Below, one piece after another: positions 35,521 through 44,677 of a stretch of 64,000 nucleotides of DNA. The notes beneath the pieces are model-generated. The model searched no databases, had not been told where the DNA came from, and saw only the letters and a list, made by a program, of their open reading frames with translations. Both the position numbers and the translations under genes were made by a program. The stretch's first letter is position 1. Every line of letters begins with the position of its first letter. Source of the DNA: Zhengitettix transpicula (taxonomy: Eukaryota > Arthropoda > Insecta > Orthoptera > Tetrigidae); contig CM073593.1 in NCBI GenBank assembly GCA_037074705.1, positions 17,489,001 to 17,553,000 of the forward strand, given 5' to 3'.

Positions 35521-36140
35521 CCTATTTTATTTATTAAAGAAATCAACCAATTAAGTCAGGGTTATTTGAATTTAATGCAATTAAAATTTAATTAACACAT
35601 CCCATGACAATCCAAAGATGGAGGACAACGTTTCGACCCATCTTTCGGCCCTCATCAGGTACAAGATTAATAAAACCTTCTGATTGGTTCCACTACTAAA
35701 TTATCTGTAATTTGCATTATTAATTTACCACTATCTGTAATTTATAATATATCAAATTAAAGATACTTTTATTGTGAACATGATATTATCAAGTTGCGTG
35801 AGTGAAATTGATTGTCGCACTTAAAGGTACGAGGAAAGAGGAAATAGTATAATATAAACTTATCTTTAAAATGGTAACCATTTAATAATAAAATAAAAGT
35901 TATAAATTGTAATAAACAAGTATCGCTAATATAAATCATTTTGATAAGTACCGTATTTTAAATTGACTTGTTGTAAAATTTTAATAACTTTATGAACAGG
36001 TATTGTTCGGCAACAGCTGTAGAAAGTGGTCAGTAAGTAAAGTTGGCTGTGTATCATTGTTGGTTAGGCGCCACGACGAAATTCTTACCCTGTGCAAAAC
36101 AGACAATTCTGTTGGTTAATTTTTCGATTCTGCATCTATG

Positions 36141-36664
36141 TTAAATATTTCCTGCTTGGTTTAATTCCTCAGAATCTTCTAGAGCCTGCTTGAAACGACT
36201 TCACTTCTGCGATGGACTAGGAACGATAGGCGGAATCTTTTAAAATACTAAGATATTCGTTGACAAAAAAATCGTTTTGGACAATACAATGATTTGTTTT
36301 TTGGACGAAAATTTTCAACAGTCAAGAGAGAATGACCTGAGTATCTAAAGGTTTGGTAACTTTAACCTGAAGAGGTCGCAAAGTTAGCGACGAAACGTAG
36401 TTTAATTTACCATAAATAAATATACTTTTTCTGACTTCAAATTGGCTGTTGTTTATTAATAAGTAAAATAGTTTATCTTACTTCCACCACATCCTCATGA
36501 GGTACAAACAAATCATTGTATTGTCCAAAACGATTTTTTTGTCAACGAATATCTTAGTATTTTAAAAAATTCCGCCGATCGTTCCCAGCCCATCGCAGAA
36601 GTGAAGTCGTTTCAAGCAGGCTCTAGAAGATTCTGAGGAATTAAACCAAGCAGGAAATATTTAA
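36141..36664. repeat. Near-perfect inverted repeat, 159-bp arms
   Basis: 36141-36299 and the reverse complement of 36506-36664 differ at only about 4 of 159 positions (by-eye alignment), far closer than any other inverted pair here. The ~206-bp spacer holds the best hammerhead candidate and its tail. Another copy of that tail in the same orientation follows the right arm (36680-36745). The locus therefore looks like a tandem dimer in which one unit's arm has been flipped. Confidence 0.8.
36355..36411 (+). ncRNA. Candidate type I hammerhead ribozyme
   Basis: The order of parts fits a hammerhead. The stem I 5' strand is GGTAACTTTAAC (36355-36366). The core is CTGAAGA (36367-36373). Stem II is GTCGC/GCGAC (36375-36379 with 36387-36391, 5 perfect pairs, 7-nt loop). 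GAA then ACGTA (36392-36399) gives a minimal palindromic stem III and a GTA cleavage triplet. The stem I 3' strand is GTTTAATTTACC (36400-36411), with 10 of 12 positions complementary. One extra G (36374) separates core and stem II in this and the related copies. Penelope-like elements and animal retrozymes are known to carry type I hammerheads with very short stem III. Activity is unproven. Confidence 0.5.
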
Positions 36665-36747
36665 GCGAGGTTACAAACTTAGTTTAATTTACCAAAAATA
36701 AATATCTTTTTTCTGACTGAAAATTGGCTGTTGTTTATTTATAAGTT

Positions 36748-37085
36748 TTTTTTAAGGGTATCAGGCTACATGAGGGTAATCCACATGGTAGCAACTCCCC
36801 TTTAATAGCATAAGAAGGGATCTGAAAGGGAGGATGCGGAAAGGTGGAGGAAGGTATCCAAAAGTTAACTAGAGCCCCCGGGCTATGGTTTAAGGATCCT
36901 ACCCGGCAATTCACCTAAAAGTGATGCAGGGTAAACCCTAGAAAAGCTGCATCAGGTAGGTCGGGCATTTGGTACTTGTCCCACGCCCTTCCGATGGCGG
37001 GAGAGGGGTTAGCTGTGGGGTCGCAGCTTTCCCCTCGCCGTGCCTTGGCCAGTTTAGGAGGCAACTGGCCGACTATTCCGATAAC
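36748..37085 (-). mobile_element. R1 retroposon copy D (5'-truncated)
   Basis: The minus-strand 3' end begins at the oligo-T/AAGGGTATCAGGCTACATG at 36748. The element then runs through the shared blocks (GGTTTAAGGATCCTACCCGG, GATGCAGG, GTACTTGTCCCACGCCC) to GGCCGACTATTCCGATA, where homology stops. The sense frame (36915-37100) is open with SPAIGRAWDKYQMPDLPDA. Confidence 0.75.
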
Positions 37086-37885
37086 TGTTTCATGTTCCAT
37101 GAGAACTATATTAATTGCAGTAAATAACTACAATTGGACACCTGATTGGGTTTTTAACACTTGGATATTATTAATCAATTAATTGTATGTTCTGGCATAA
37201 GAGACCCATTTCTTTAAAAGCCCTCGTAACGAGTTTCTTAGAGACTTGACAGGTATGTCTAATAATAACTGTATAGTCAATCTAAATTTCCTTTTTCCCA
37301 TATTTTCGTCGTGAATTTATTGAATCATTTTAATTTATTTTATATCATTTTTCCTCGTATGAGGAAATAGGATAGGTCATTACTTAAAATTACAATATAA
37401 TAATTGGATGCTACAATTATAAATAAGAAATATAATAAGAAGATAACATAAAAATACTAAAATTCTGGAACATAAATTTCCCGTCCAACATAAGTAAAAT
37501 ATATTAATAATAACAAAAATAATAAATGTTTAACTAAACTAATGGTATAATATAATATTTACAGTTCTAATTAAAAAATGTAATACGTACTAGTAAAAAA
37601 TTAATGATTAGAGAATTAACTATCATAAAATATACAATTACATATCATACAAGAAGAAACACAAAACCTGACACACGCACGCTAGGAGGAAATACAAATG
37701 ACGGACTAGTTAGTCACTTCACGAAACAGAGCGACGAGGAATCTGCAAAATCCAGGCCGTACATGCAACAAAGAAACAAAAGAGCTGAAAAGATCAACAG
37801 AGACTAAGCAAGTTATGAAATAAGTAATTATTATCAGCACATTCATCACTTTTGCAGTTTAAAAAAAGTTAATTATTAGGGGAAC
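37086..37885. other. Unassigned AT-rich sequence, possibly LINE 3' flank
   Basis: It lies immediately downstream (minus direction) of the LINE stop codon and may include its 3' UTR. No poly-A tail or terminal repeat is obvious. The ORF at 37604-37807 is an orphan. Confidence 0.35.
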
Positions 37886-38435
37886 GATCAAGAAACTCCT
37901 GTACTGAGTAAAAGACCGGCGCCTTTTAGTAGAATATTTTTACGTTGAATCCCAAAACTCTTGTAGTTATTATTGTTCTTAACATATGGAGGAAGACTAT
38001 TGTATAAAACTATCCCTGGTAGAGGAGCAAAGATCTTAGACCTGAGCGGTTTCAAGTCTCATAATCGTGAGACTCTCCATTCGTTTGAAAAAGATTCATG
38101 TTCCGCTGAACGAACTTTAAAAGTTCGTGAATAAACACGCTGGGAAGAGGTAATATTCGCAGACTTTTGAAAAACGGTTTACAACTGGATTTATTATCCG
38201 TATTAGAAAGTATTCTGATGGCACGCTTTTGCAACTCGAATATTTCAAAGCTTCTGGAGCAATTGTCCCAATTTGCAATGCCATAACACGTAAGGGAAAG
38301 AAAAGACGCAAAGTACACCATTTTCGTTGCGTTAATGTCAACATGTTGCATTAAGGTTCTGAGACAGTAACAAGCCGAACTGAGTTTCCCAGCGAGCAGA
38401 TCTATGTGGTGCGTCCACTTTATACAACTGTGATC
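37886..38435 (-). pseudogene. LINE reverse-transcriptase C-terminal region (3' half of split element)
   Basis: Minus strand from about 38430: DHSCIKWTHHIDLLAGKLSS, then LMQHVDINATKMVYFASF, CYGIANWDN, LQKRAIRILSNTDNKSSCKP, LPSVFIHELLKFVQRN and, after a frame change, RSKIFAPLPGIVLYNSLPPY to a stop near 37886. These are the '(L)KW..HI..L', 'Y..F.S...YGI..W', 'LQKRAIRI' and 'P..LYI.E.L.FV..N' blocks that close the RT of CR1/Jockey-type LINEs. The other half continues at 39690-40625 on the same strand. The two are separated by a mariner. Confidence 0.85.
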
Positions 38436-39689
38436 AAAAAGTAAGGTGAAATTGTCATTTAAAACTCCCGGGTATTAGGAAGGCAGGTAAATTTTTTTCC
38501 TAGGTTGGTAGGACTACCTATAATATTTTCCCAGCGTCTGTTTGTTAAAAGGTTTAATTATCTCCGAGTTACACGTGTTTTGTAAACAACCAAAAGTAAA
38601 TTTTTCGATAATTGCAATGGGTGATTTTGTTGAGCAAAGAACTTACATAAAATTTTGTTTGCGGGACGAATATTCTTGTGTGGATACGTTGAAAATGTTG
38701 CGGAAGGCCTTTGGTGATCAAACTATGGCACAAAAAAACGTTTATAAGTGGTACAATGAGTTCAAAGATGGCCGAGAACGCGTTGATGACGAACCGCGCT
38801 CTGGACGACCATCAACGTCTACCGACGAGGGCCACGTCCAAAAAATCAAATATTTGGCGCTTGAAAATCGTCGATGGACAATTAGAGATCTCTCTGATAG
38901 TGTTGGAATATCATTTGGCTCAGCCCAAACCATTTTGAAGAATGTTTTGTGCCTCAAACGCGTCAAGTCTCGATTGGTGCCAAAATCGCTCAATTTTTTG
39001 GGGAAAAAAAAGCGTCGCGTTGATGTGTATCAATTTTTTTTGTCTGACTATCAGGACCACTTGAAATGCATCATTACTGGAGACGAGACTTGGATTTACG
39101 CATACGACCCTGAAACCACCGGCCAATCCGGCGAATGTCGTGGAAAAGGTGAAGCAAGACCGAAAATCAAGGTGATGTTGACAGTTTTCTTTGATTATCG
39201 TGGTGTGGTGCACTATGAATTCCTTCCGCCGGGCTAAACTGTAAACGAAGAATATTATTTGAGCGTTATGCGTCGTTTGCGTGAAGCTATTCGTCTGAAA
39301 CAGCCGGAATTATGGGCGAACAACTCTTGGTTCCTTCATCACGTTAATGCACCATGTCATACTGCATTGGTTTTTCGCGACTTTTTTGCCAAAAACTGGA
39401 CTCATATCGTTCCGCAACCACCGTATTCGCCTGATTTGGCTCCGTGCGACTTCTGGCTATTCAGCAAACTCAAAAGGCCAATGCGGGGACGCCGTTTTGA
39501 CACGATTGAGGAGATAAAAACCGAATCGAAGAAGGTCTTGAAGTGTATACAGGGAATAGACTATTCCGACTGTTTAGAGGACTGGAAAAGGTGTTGTAAA
39601 AAGTAAGTTTTATCGGACGGGGATTAATTTCAAGAAGTTGAAATTAAATTGGAAGGATAAATAAAGAATTGATCTTTTATAAACAAATG
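38436..39689 (+). mobile_element. Mariner element inserted in the LINE
   Basis: Total length about 1.25 kb, near the 1.3 kb usual for mariners. The 5' end is GATCAAAAAGTAAGGTGAAA (from about 38432), the type of sequence found in mariner TIRs. The matching 3' TIR is not recognisable: the sequence after the transposase passes directly into LINE coding sequence near 39690, so the 3' end is probably deleted. LINE frames on both sides run up to the element. Confidence 0.8.
38617..39606 (+). pseudogene. Mariner transposase pseudogene
   Basis: ATG at 38617 (start chosen because it gives MGDFVEQRTYIKFCLRDEYS, the usual mariner N-terminus). HTH region: MAQKNVYKWYNEFKDGRERV and DDEPRSGRPST at about residues 38-66. 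The first catalytic Asp is in TGDETWIYAYDPET (residue 156). VMLTVFFDYRGVVHYEFLPP follows, then an in-frame TAA at 39235-39237 (codon 207). The frame resumes without a shift to NSWFLHHVNAPCHTAL, where the second catalytic Asp is replaced by Val (codon 243), then YSPDLAPCDFWLF with the third Asp (codon 278), keeping the D34D spacing. About 329 codons against a family norm near 345. The stop and the lost Asp both inactivate it, and the C-terminal GDYFEGD-type tail is degenerate. Confidence 0.93.
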
Positions 39690-40625
39690 TACGAACTTCG
39701 TTTCATCTAGATTTAGTGATAATTTATTGATATAGTTTCCCCAGAGTGATGTCTACGTTTCTATCAAGATTATCAACATTTTTATCTGCAATCACTACTT
39801 TTGTATCATCCGCGTAGAGAATAGTTTTCAGAGGATGGACGAATCCTGGAAGATCATTAATATAAAGAATGTAAAGTAAAAGCCCCAAGAACCGAGCCTT
39901 GAGGAACACCGCAAGATAAAATAAATGAATATGCCCATCTTTAGTTTCGACCACTGCCTTTTGTTTACGATTTTTTAGATGTGATTTAAGGAGAAGTAAG
40001 GCGTTTCTCCGTACGCCGTAATATTCTAACTTTCTTAGTAAAATTTCATGATCAACCGTGTCGAATGACTTAGACGGATCATCAAATCTTCCATCTACCT
40101 TCAAACCCTCATCCAATGAATTTTGAATAAAGTCGTACATTGCACTATTTGCGGAATTTCTTTCAAGGAAGACATGCTGGGAGGAACTTAAAATATCTTA
40201 TTTGCTCAAAAAATTAAGTAATTTAATGTTAGTTATTTTTTACAAAATTTTGGAAAAAATAGGAAGCAGAGAAATGGGTATATAATTTGATGGTAAACCT
40301 TTCTTGAATAATATTTTGAGAGCATCGGGAAAAAATTCCAGTTTCAATACTTTTGTTAAATATGAAATTCAGTGGAAATGTGATGGCATCGGCACACACT
40401 TTTACCAATTTGCTTCTTATGCCACATACACCTGCTGCTTGGGAACACTTAAAGTTTCTTAAATTTATAAAGCCGTGTCTAGACACGTGTGCACTATCCG
40501 ATGGTGGTGTCCTGTGCGCTTCTTTCACATCACGTGCTGAAAGACAGATGGCTAGATCGTCTGTGAAGTTAAAACGGCGGAAAAGAAAATACACGGCAGT
40601 TGAGCGTCGTATTACATTACGTTAA
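39690..40625 (-). pseudogene. LINE reverse transcriptase (5' half of split element)
   Basis: Minus strand from 40625. KEAHRTPPSDSAHVSRHGF and CSQAAGVCGIRSKLVKVCAD with PLNFIFNKSIETGIF (RT N-terminal extension). ERNSANSAMYDFIQNSLDEG after frameshifts. PSKSFDTVDHEILLRKLEYY (first catalytic motif). NALLLLKSHLKNRKQK, a damaged PQGS-type motif (KARFLGLLLYILYINDLP), TILYADDTKVVIADKN (the YADD box), and LGKLYQ followed after a small deletion by KLSLNLDETKFVHL up to the mariner. No endonuclease domain is readable upstream, so the copy is 5'-truncated. Several frameshifts and stops show it is dead. Roughly 40 residues of RT between the two halves are missing. Confidence 0.85.
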
Positions 40626-41699
40626 TCTTACAACATCTCTTACAGTAATATCTTTGGAACAAAATACTGTAACCATTCGAAACAGAAAGGTCTATATTTG
40701 ATTAGTATTAATGATGAGACATAGAACCTCTAGTAGGCAACTCATTAATCATCCAATAAAAAATATATTTTGCCATAATCAATTAAATCAATCTTAATGC
40801 CTGACGTTGCCGAATGATACCTGCATCTTTCAGCAGTATAATATCGTTATCCACAGTCTTTTATTCCTGACGTGTTGGCAAGGATCCAAACGCGCGCATT
40901 GAACTGAAAAGTCACAGTGGTGCTGTCGCAACGGGAGTCGAATTCAGGACCATAATGACACGTCTCGCGGAGTCCATTGTCTTCGGCGGCCAACAACGGT
41001 GCTCGAACCCGGAACGTTCGGAGCGTAGCGTCATAAAACCTGAGTTACGGGTTAACTGCAGTTTGCACTGCTCCAAATCAGGACAAGAAAATTATAGCTG
41101 CTGAACGTTCAAGCCAAGTGTTGACCTTTTTTTTCTTTACTGCTGTGGAACAGACCGTAGACAGCCCGCGCTAGTGAATCCAGGACATTGTCAGTCTTGC
41201 GACACAGGTTTCTCCATCCAATGGTAAATTAGATGTTCTGTGTTAGAAGCAGCAACAAAACAAATAATCCCTTTTAATTTTGATTGCAAATATAAAGCTT
41301 TCAATAGTATTTAAACATTTAATCACAATTATACGGTTAAGACAGACAAACAATTTTTTAAAAAAATTCGATCACTTTCAATTCTGTTTTTTATTAATAA
41401 ACAAATCTATTATTTTGACATGAACATGTACAATTGTTGGTTAAACCGTGATCGTAACCGGCAACGCGTCACGATAGTTCATTTACGTGAATCTCCGACT
41501 ATATGTAATGTATACAAGGATATATTAATTAAATTAATAATATGTATGATTCTCCAGATGGCTTAACCGATGTCTTCGTATGCTGTATATGTTAAAACAA
41601 GATTTATGTATATTATTATCCAAAGCGTAACCGCAATGAAAAGTATTAATAATGCTTAAAACGATGTTTATACAGAAAAACGTAAAAAAAGGAAGTAAA
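40626..41699. other. Unassigned sequence
   Basis: Moderately GC-rich at 40860-41240, AT-rich after. A GGGTTCGAGCACC stretch (minus, near 40996) resembles a tRNA B box, but no tRNA fold can be built around it. Nothing else is recognised. Confidence 0.4.
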
Positions 41700-41918
41700 C
41701 TTGAATTTTTAAAAATGCCGGACGTTTCGACGTGGATCAGAGTCTTTTTCTAAGGGCGTATAACTCAGGAATGGGAATTGAACAAGGAAACACAGCCAAA
41801 AAAACTAAGCGCCAAAGAACTTAAAATATCATATAACTTGTTGAGACGTTTCTGTGTCACGTTTAATACTAACAGTATGTGCATGATTTTTAATATACAG
41901 AATTTCAGAAAGTAATTT

Positions 41919-42289
41919 TCACCAATAATGTGGTTGTATTACTAAAAGAGAGGTGTTATCAAATGCGAAACCGTGATTAAATTTCATACAATGTTTGATG
42001 GTAGGACTATATTTATAATATGACCGTTTGAAATTAGATATATATTGTTTAATCCCAGTATTTAACATTATTTTTGTTCGGCCGATATATCTAAAGTCAC
42101 AATTTGTACACTTAATTTTGTAAACAACATTTGTAGTGGAAAACTTGTTAATAGGATCCTTGTGTCCTTTGATGTAACCAGAAAAATAAGATTTAGACAT
42201 AAAAATTATTGAAAATTGTTGTTTTTTAAACAATTGTATTAGGTGAAATTATAACATACCACAGGAAGGTAACACAATAAATTAATTAA
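41919..42289 (-). pseudogene. Penelope-like GIY-YIG endonuclease fragment
   Basis: The minus frame reads FHLIQLFKKQQFSIIFMSKS, then TTNVVYKIKCTNCDFRYIGR and TKIMLNTGIKQYISN. VYKI.C..C and YIGRTK are the two halves of the GIY-YIG motif, with a conserved Cys-x2-Cys between, and Arg/Lys residues after YIG. The linker (LFKKQQ...) is where Penelope elements join RT to nuclease. It is joined in reading order to the RT at 43013-43650 once the insert is ignored. Confidence 0.8.
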
Positions 42290-43012
42290 ACATATTATTC
42301 CTATTCTCGGAATTATTCATATTCTCATATTCTCAGTTTTCACTCGATTCCTTTTAGGGTAACAGGCTAAATGAGGGTAATCCACATGGTGGCAACTCCC
42401 CTTTAATAGCATAGGAAGGGATCTGAAAGGGGGGGGATGCGGAAGGGTAGAGTAAGATAGCCAAGGGTTAACTAGGGCCCCTGGATTATAGTTTAAGGAT
42501 CCTACCCGGCATTCGTCTAAAAGTAATGCAGGGAAAACCCTACAAAAACCTGCATCAGGTAGGTCGGGCATTGGGTACTTGTCCCACGCCCTTCCGATAG
42601 CGGGAGAAGAGTTTACTGTGGGGACGCAGCATTTCCTTCTCCGTACCTCGACCAGTTTAGGAGACGGCTGGCCGACTGTTCCAATGGAAGCAGCGAACAA
42701 CTCTTACCGTATGCCCAAGGTCTGTGACCCCGGAACGTACACCTCTCAAAACAGGCCGAGGTGCCTCGGCTTGTGGGAACCTTAGTTCAAAAACGGAGAG
42801 GAAAAGGCATCCCCAAAGGTAACCCCCTTCGTGTCTCCCCTACAAGGTTCTGCCTGCGAGAGAATATCCCTCGCAGGTACTGCCTGCGAGAGAATAGCCC
42901 TCGCAGACATCCTTTGGGTTTTCACTCGAGTGTAGCATGTTTGAATATGCTACACCCGAATGAAAACCGAGAATGGGAGAATATGAATAATTCCGAGAAT
43001 AGGAATAATATG
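42290..43012. repeat. Palindromic MITE (~140 bp) split by R1
   Basis: 42290-42347 and 43012-42930 (read in reverse complement) form two arms of about 66 bp that are over 90% complementary (by-eye estimate): CATATTATTCCTATTCTCGG, AATTATTCATATTCTC and GTTTTCACTCGA or GTTTTCATTCGG, then GTGTAGCAT around an 8-nt centre GTTTGAAT. The left arm is interrupted by R1 copy E, flanked by the exact 12-bp duplicate GTTTTCACTCGA. The MITE itself lies within the Penelope-like element. Confidence 0.85.
42348..42917 (-). mobile_element. R1 retroposon copy E, 570 bp, with 12-bp target duplication
   Basis: Flanked by GTTTTCACTCGA at 42336-42347 and 42918-42929. The minus-strand 5' end carries two tandem hairpins (CCTGCGAG...CTCGCAGG at about 42850-42905), followed by GAACCTTGTAGGGGAGACAC and the standard body. 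The 3' end is ...CTAAAAGGAA. The sense frame is open at 42700-42317 (127 codons; SPAIGRAWDKYPMPDLPDAG and later PGALVNPWL). This is the best-delimited copy and defines the full length of one subfamily. Confidence 0.88.
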
Positions 43013-43650
43013 TTTTATTTTAACTGTTTATCGAACGATTACACCGGGAAATACTTCAATATTTGGCTGAGCTTAGATAATCAGATTCTGATGTATTTTA
43101 GATATAATTCAATAGAATGGAGGTTCGCCAGTATAATATTTTGAGGTTTTCAAAATGATGGATAGGATTGGATAATGATATAATCAAATAAAATACAGTA
43201 ACACGCTGCTGTGTCACAGGATGGCCAGACACAAAATTTAGAACGCGGCCTGAAAAGGTAGGTTTGTGAAACCAATTAAACCTTAACTTATGATGGATAT
43301 ATACAAAAAATATCATCAACATATCTTTGATAAGAAACAGGATTGAAATTAAATATTCCAAGATAAAAATTTCCCAAGTGCCTCATAACAACCTCCGCTA
43401 AAATCAGAAATAAATATGAACTCTGATAAAGCCCGAGGATCTGGTAGTAAAATTTGTTGAGGAAGGTGTAACATGTGGAATTAAGTACAAGGTTGATGGC
43501 AGAGTTCATTTCCGGTCCAATCAATAGGGGTAAGATCATCATAAGTAGTCCATCTGGATTTAACACCTTTGATAACAAAATCAAAAGGAATGTTAGTGAA
43601 TAAGGAAACGACAACCAGAGATAGGAGAATATCTGGAATAAATAAGTGTT
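43013..43650 (-). pseudogene. Penelope-like reverse transcriptase fragment
   Basis: Minus strand: SLVVVSLFTNIPFDFVIKGV (RT motif A context, with Val where the catalytic Asp is expected in DVVSLFTN), WTTYDDLTPID, TFLNKFYYQILG, LAEVVMRHLGNFYLGIFNFN, YQRYVDDIFCIYPS (the YVDD catalytic box of Penelope RTs), then, after a frameshift, IHHKLRFNWFHKPTFSGRVL and NFVSGHPVTQQRV (the FKWYRKPT..GRYLNF..HP block). N-terminal parts are missing, and frames change at least twice. Confidence 0.82.
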
Positions 43651-43660
43651 TAATTTTTTA

Positions 43661-44677
43661 AATAAATACTAAGGTATTCTTGACCGAAAAGTTAGTTTTT
43701 TTATGTATGTCTAAATAAATAATTTTATATAGGTCGGTTGACAAACCACACAAAGGACTGCATATAGAATTAAACGAAACGGAATGGAATGTGTTATCTG
43801 TATCGGGTATTTTAATTATTTATTTTAATGATATTTAATTTTATTTATATTCTTAATTAATTCTGAATTTTTTTATTTATATTGCAATCGAGAAATGGAT
43901 CACAAGAATTAATAATTTATATTTTATTAACAAAATGAAATTAATATCCTGCTCTCGTTGTCAATTTAAATACCCACGGGTAATTTGCAAAATAAAGAAA
44001 ACAGAACAAAAAACAGGTTGTCATTATAAACCGACGTTGATTGCTATTATTTCCGGTTATTTACAACTTGCTGGTCTGGCCAGGTCAAGACTTCGCAGAT
44101 GGCTGGGGTCTCTACAGATTTTACCCAATAGGAATAAGAGTCCTGCCTCCACATGTCTTAATTTCATAACTACCCACACGCCCAACAGGCTTCACATGGT
44201 CAAAATCAGGGGCGTGGGAAGACATGCTCGCGACGGCGCCAATCTGGTCAAGCATCTTGTGTGAGCGTGCTAAAATATTGAGACCACAAATTAGCATTGC
44301 CAGACACGCTCAATATTAAAATCTCTACAAACGATTGCCGTGCCGGGTTATTTTCGTTTTCTCCGAGTTTCTCCAAGTACCTGGGAAGCGAGCATTGGTC
44401 CTTGCAAGTCCCTCAAGTAATTTATACTGCTTGCCTTCACTAAATGGATATATTTTTTTATGGATTTTAGGTATTGCGTATGCTCGAGTTCAATTAACAT
44501 ACTTGACAAAAAGAGTTTTCAATTTTAGGTCACTGATGAGACTCTTCTGTTTCCATCTTTTGAGTAAGACATTGGAATTGGTTATGTTTTAATGTATTTA
44601 AGAATGCTATGATTTAATAAAATGTTGCATTATTTTTTATAACATTTTTAACACAATTGTTTCATTTATATCATACT
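43661..44677. other. Unassigned sequence
   Basis: An ORF at 43935-44264 (109 codons, plus) covers a GC-richer patch with no recognised domain. The rest is AT-rich and featureless. Confidence 0.4.

Larger units (their letters stand above)
41700..43660 (-). mobile_element. Penelope-like element, interrupted
   Basis: Minus-strand order is reverse transcriptase (43650-43013), foreign insert (43012-42290), linker and GIY-YIG endonuclease (42289-41919), then a 3' region with ACTCTGATCCACG and TCGAAACGTCC at about 41745-41712. An RT followed by a GIY-YIG domain is diagnostic for Penelope-like retroelements (known biology). The 5' end is lost: upstream of 43660 nothing is readable. Dead copy. Confidence 0.8.

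Noticed and set aside
36915..37182. Antisense ORFs over R1 copies (for example MSHALPMAGEGLAVGSQLSP)
   Set aside because: They mirror the open sense frame and reflect low stop density in this GC-richer repeat. The 3' parts run into flanking DNA.
40940..41040. tRNA-like B box (GGGTTCGAGCACC, minus)
   Set aside because: No A box at the right distance and no cloverleaf can be drawn.
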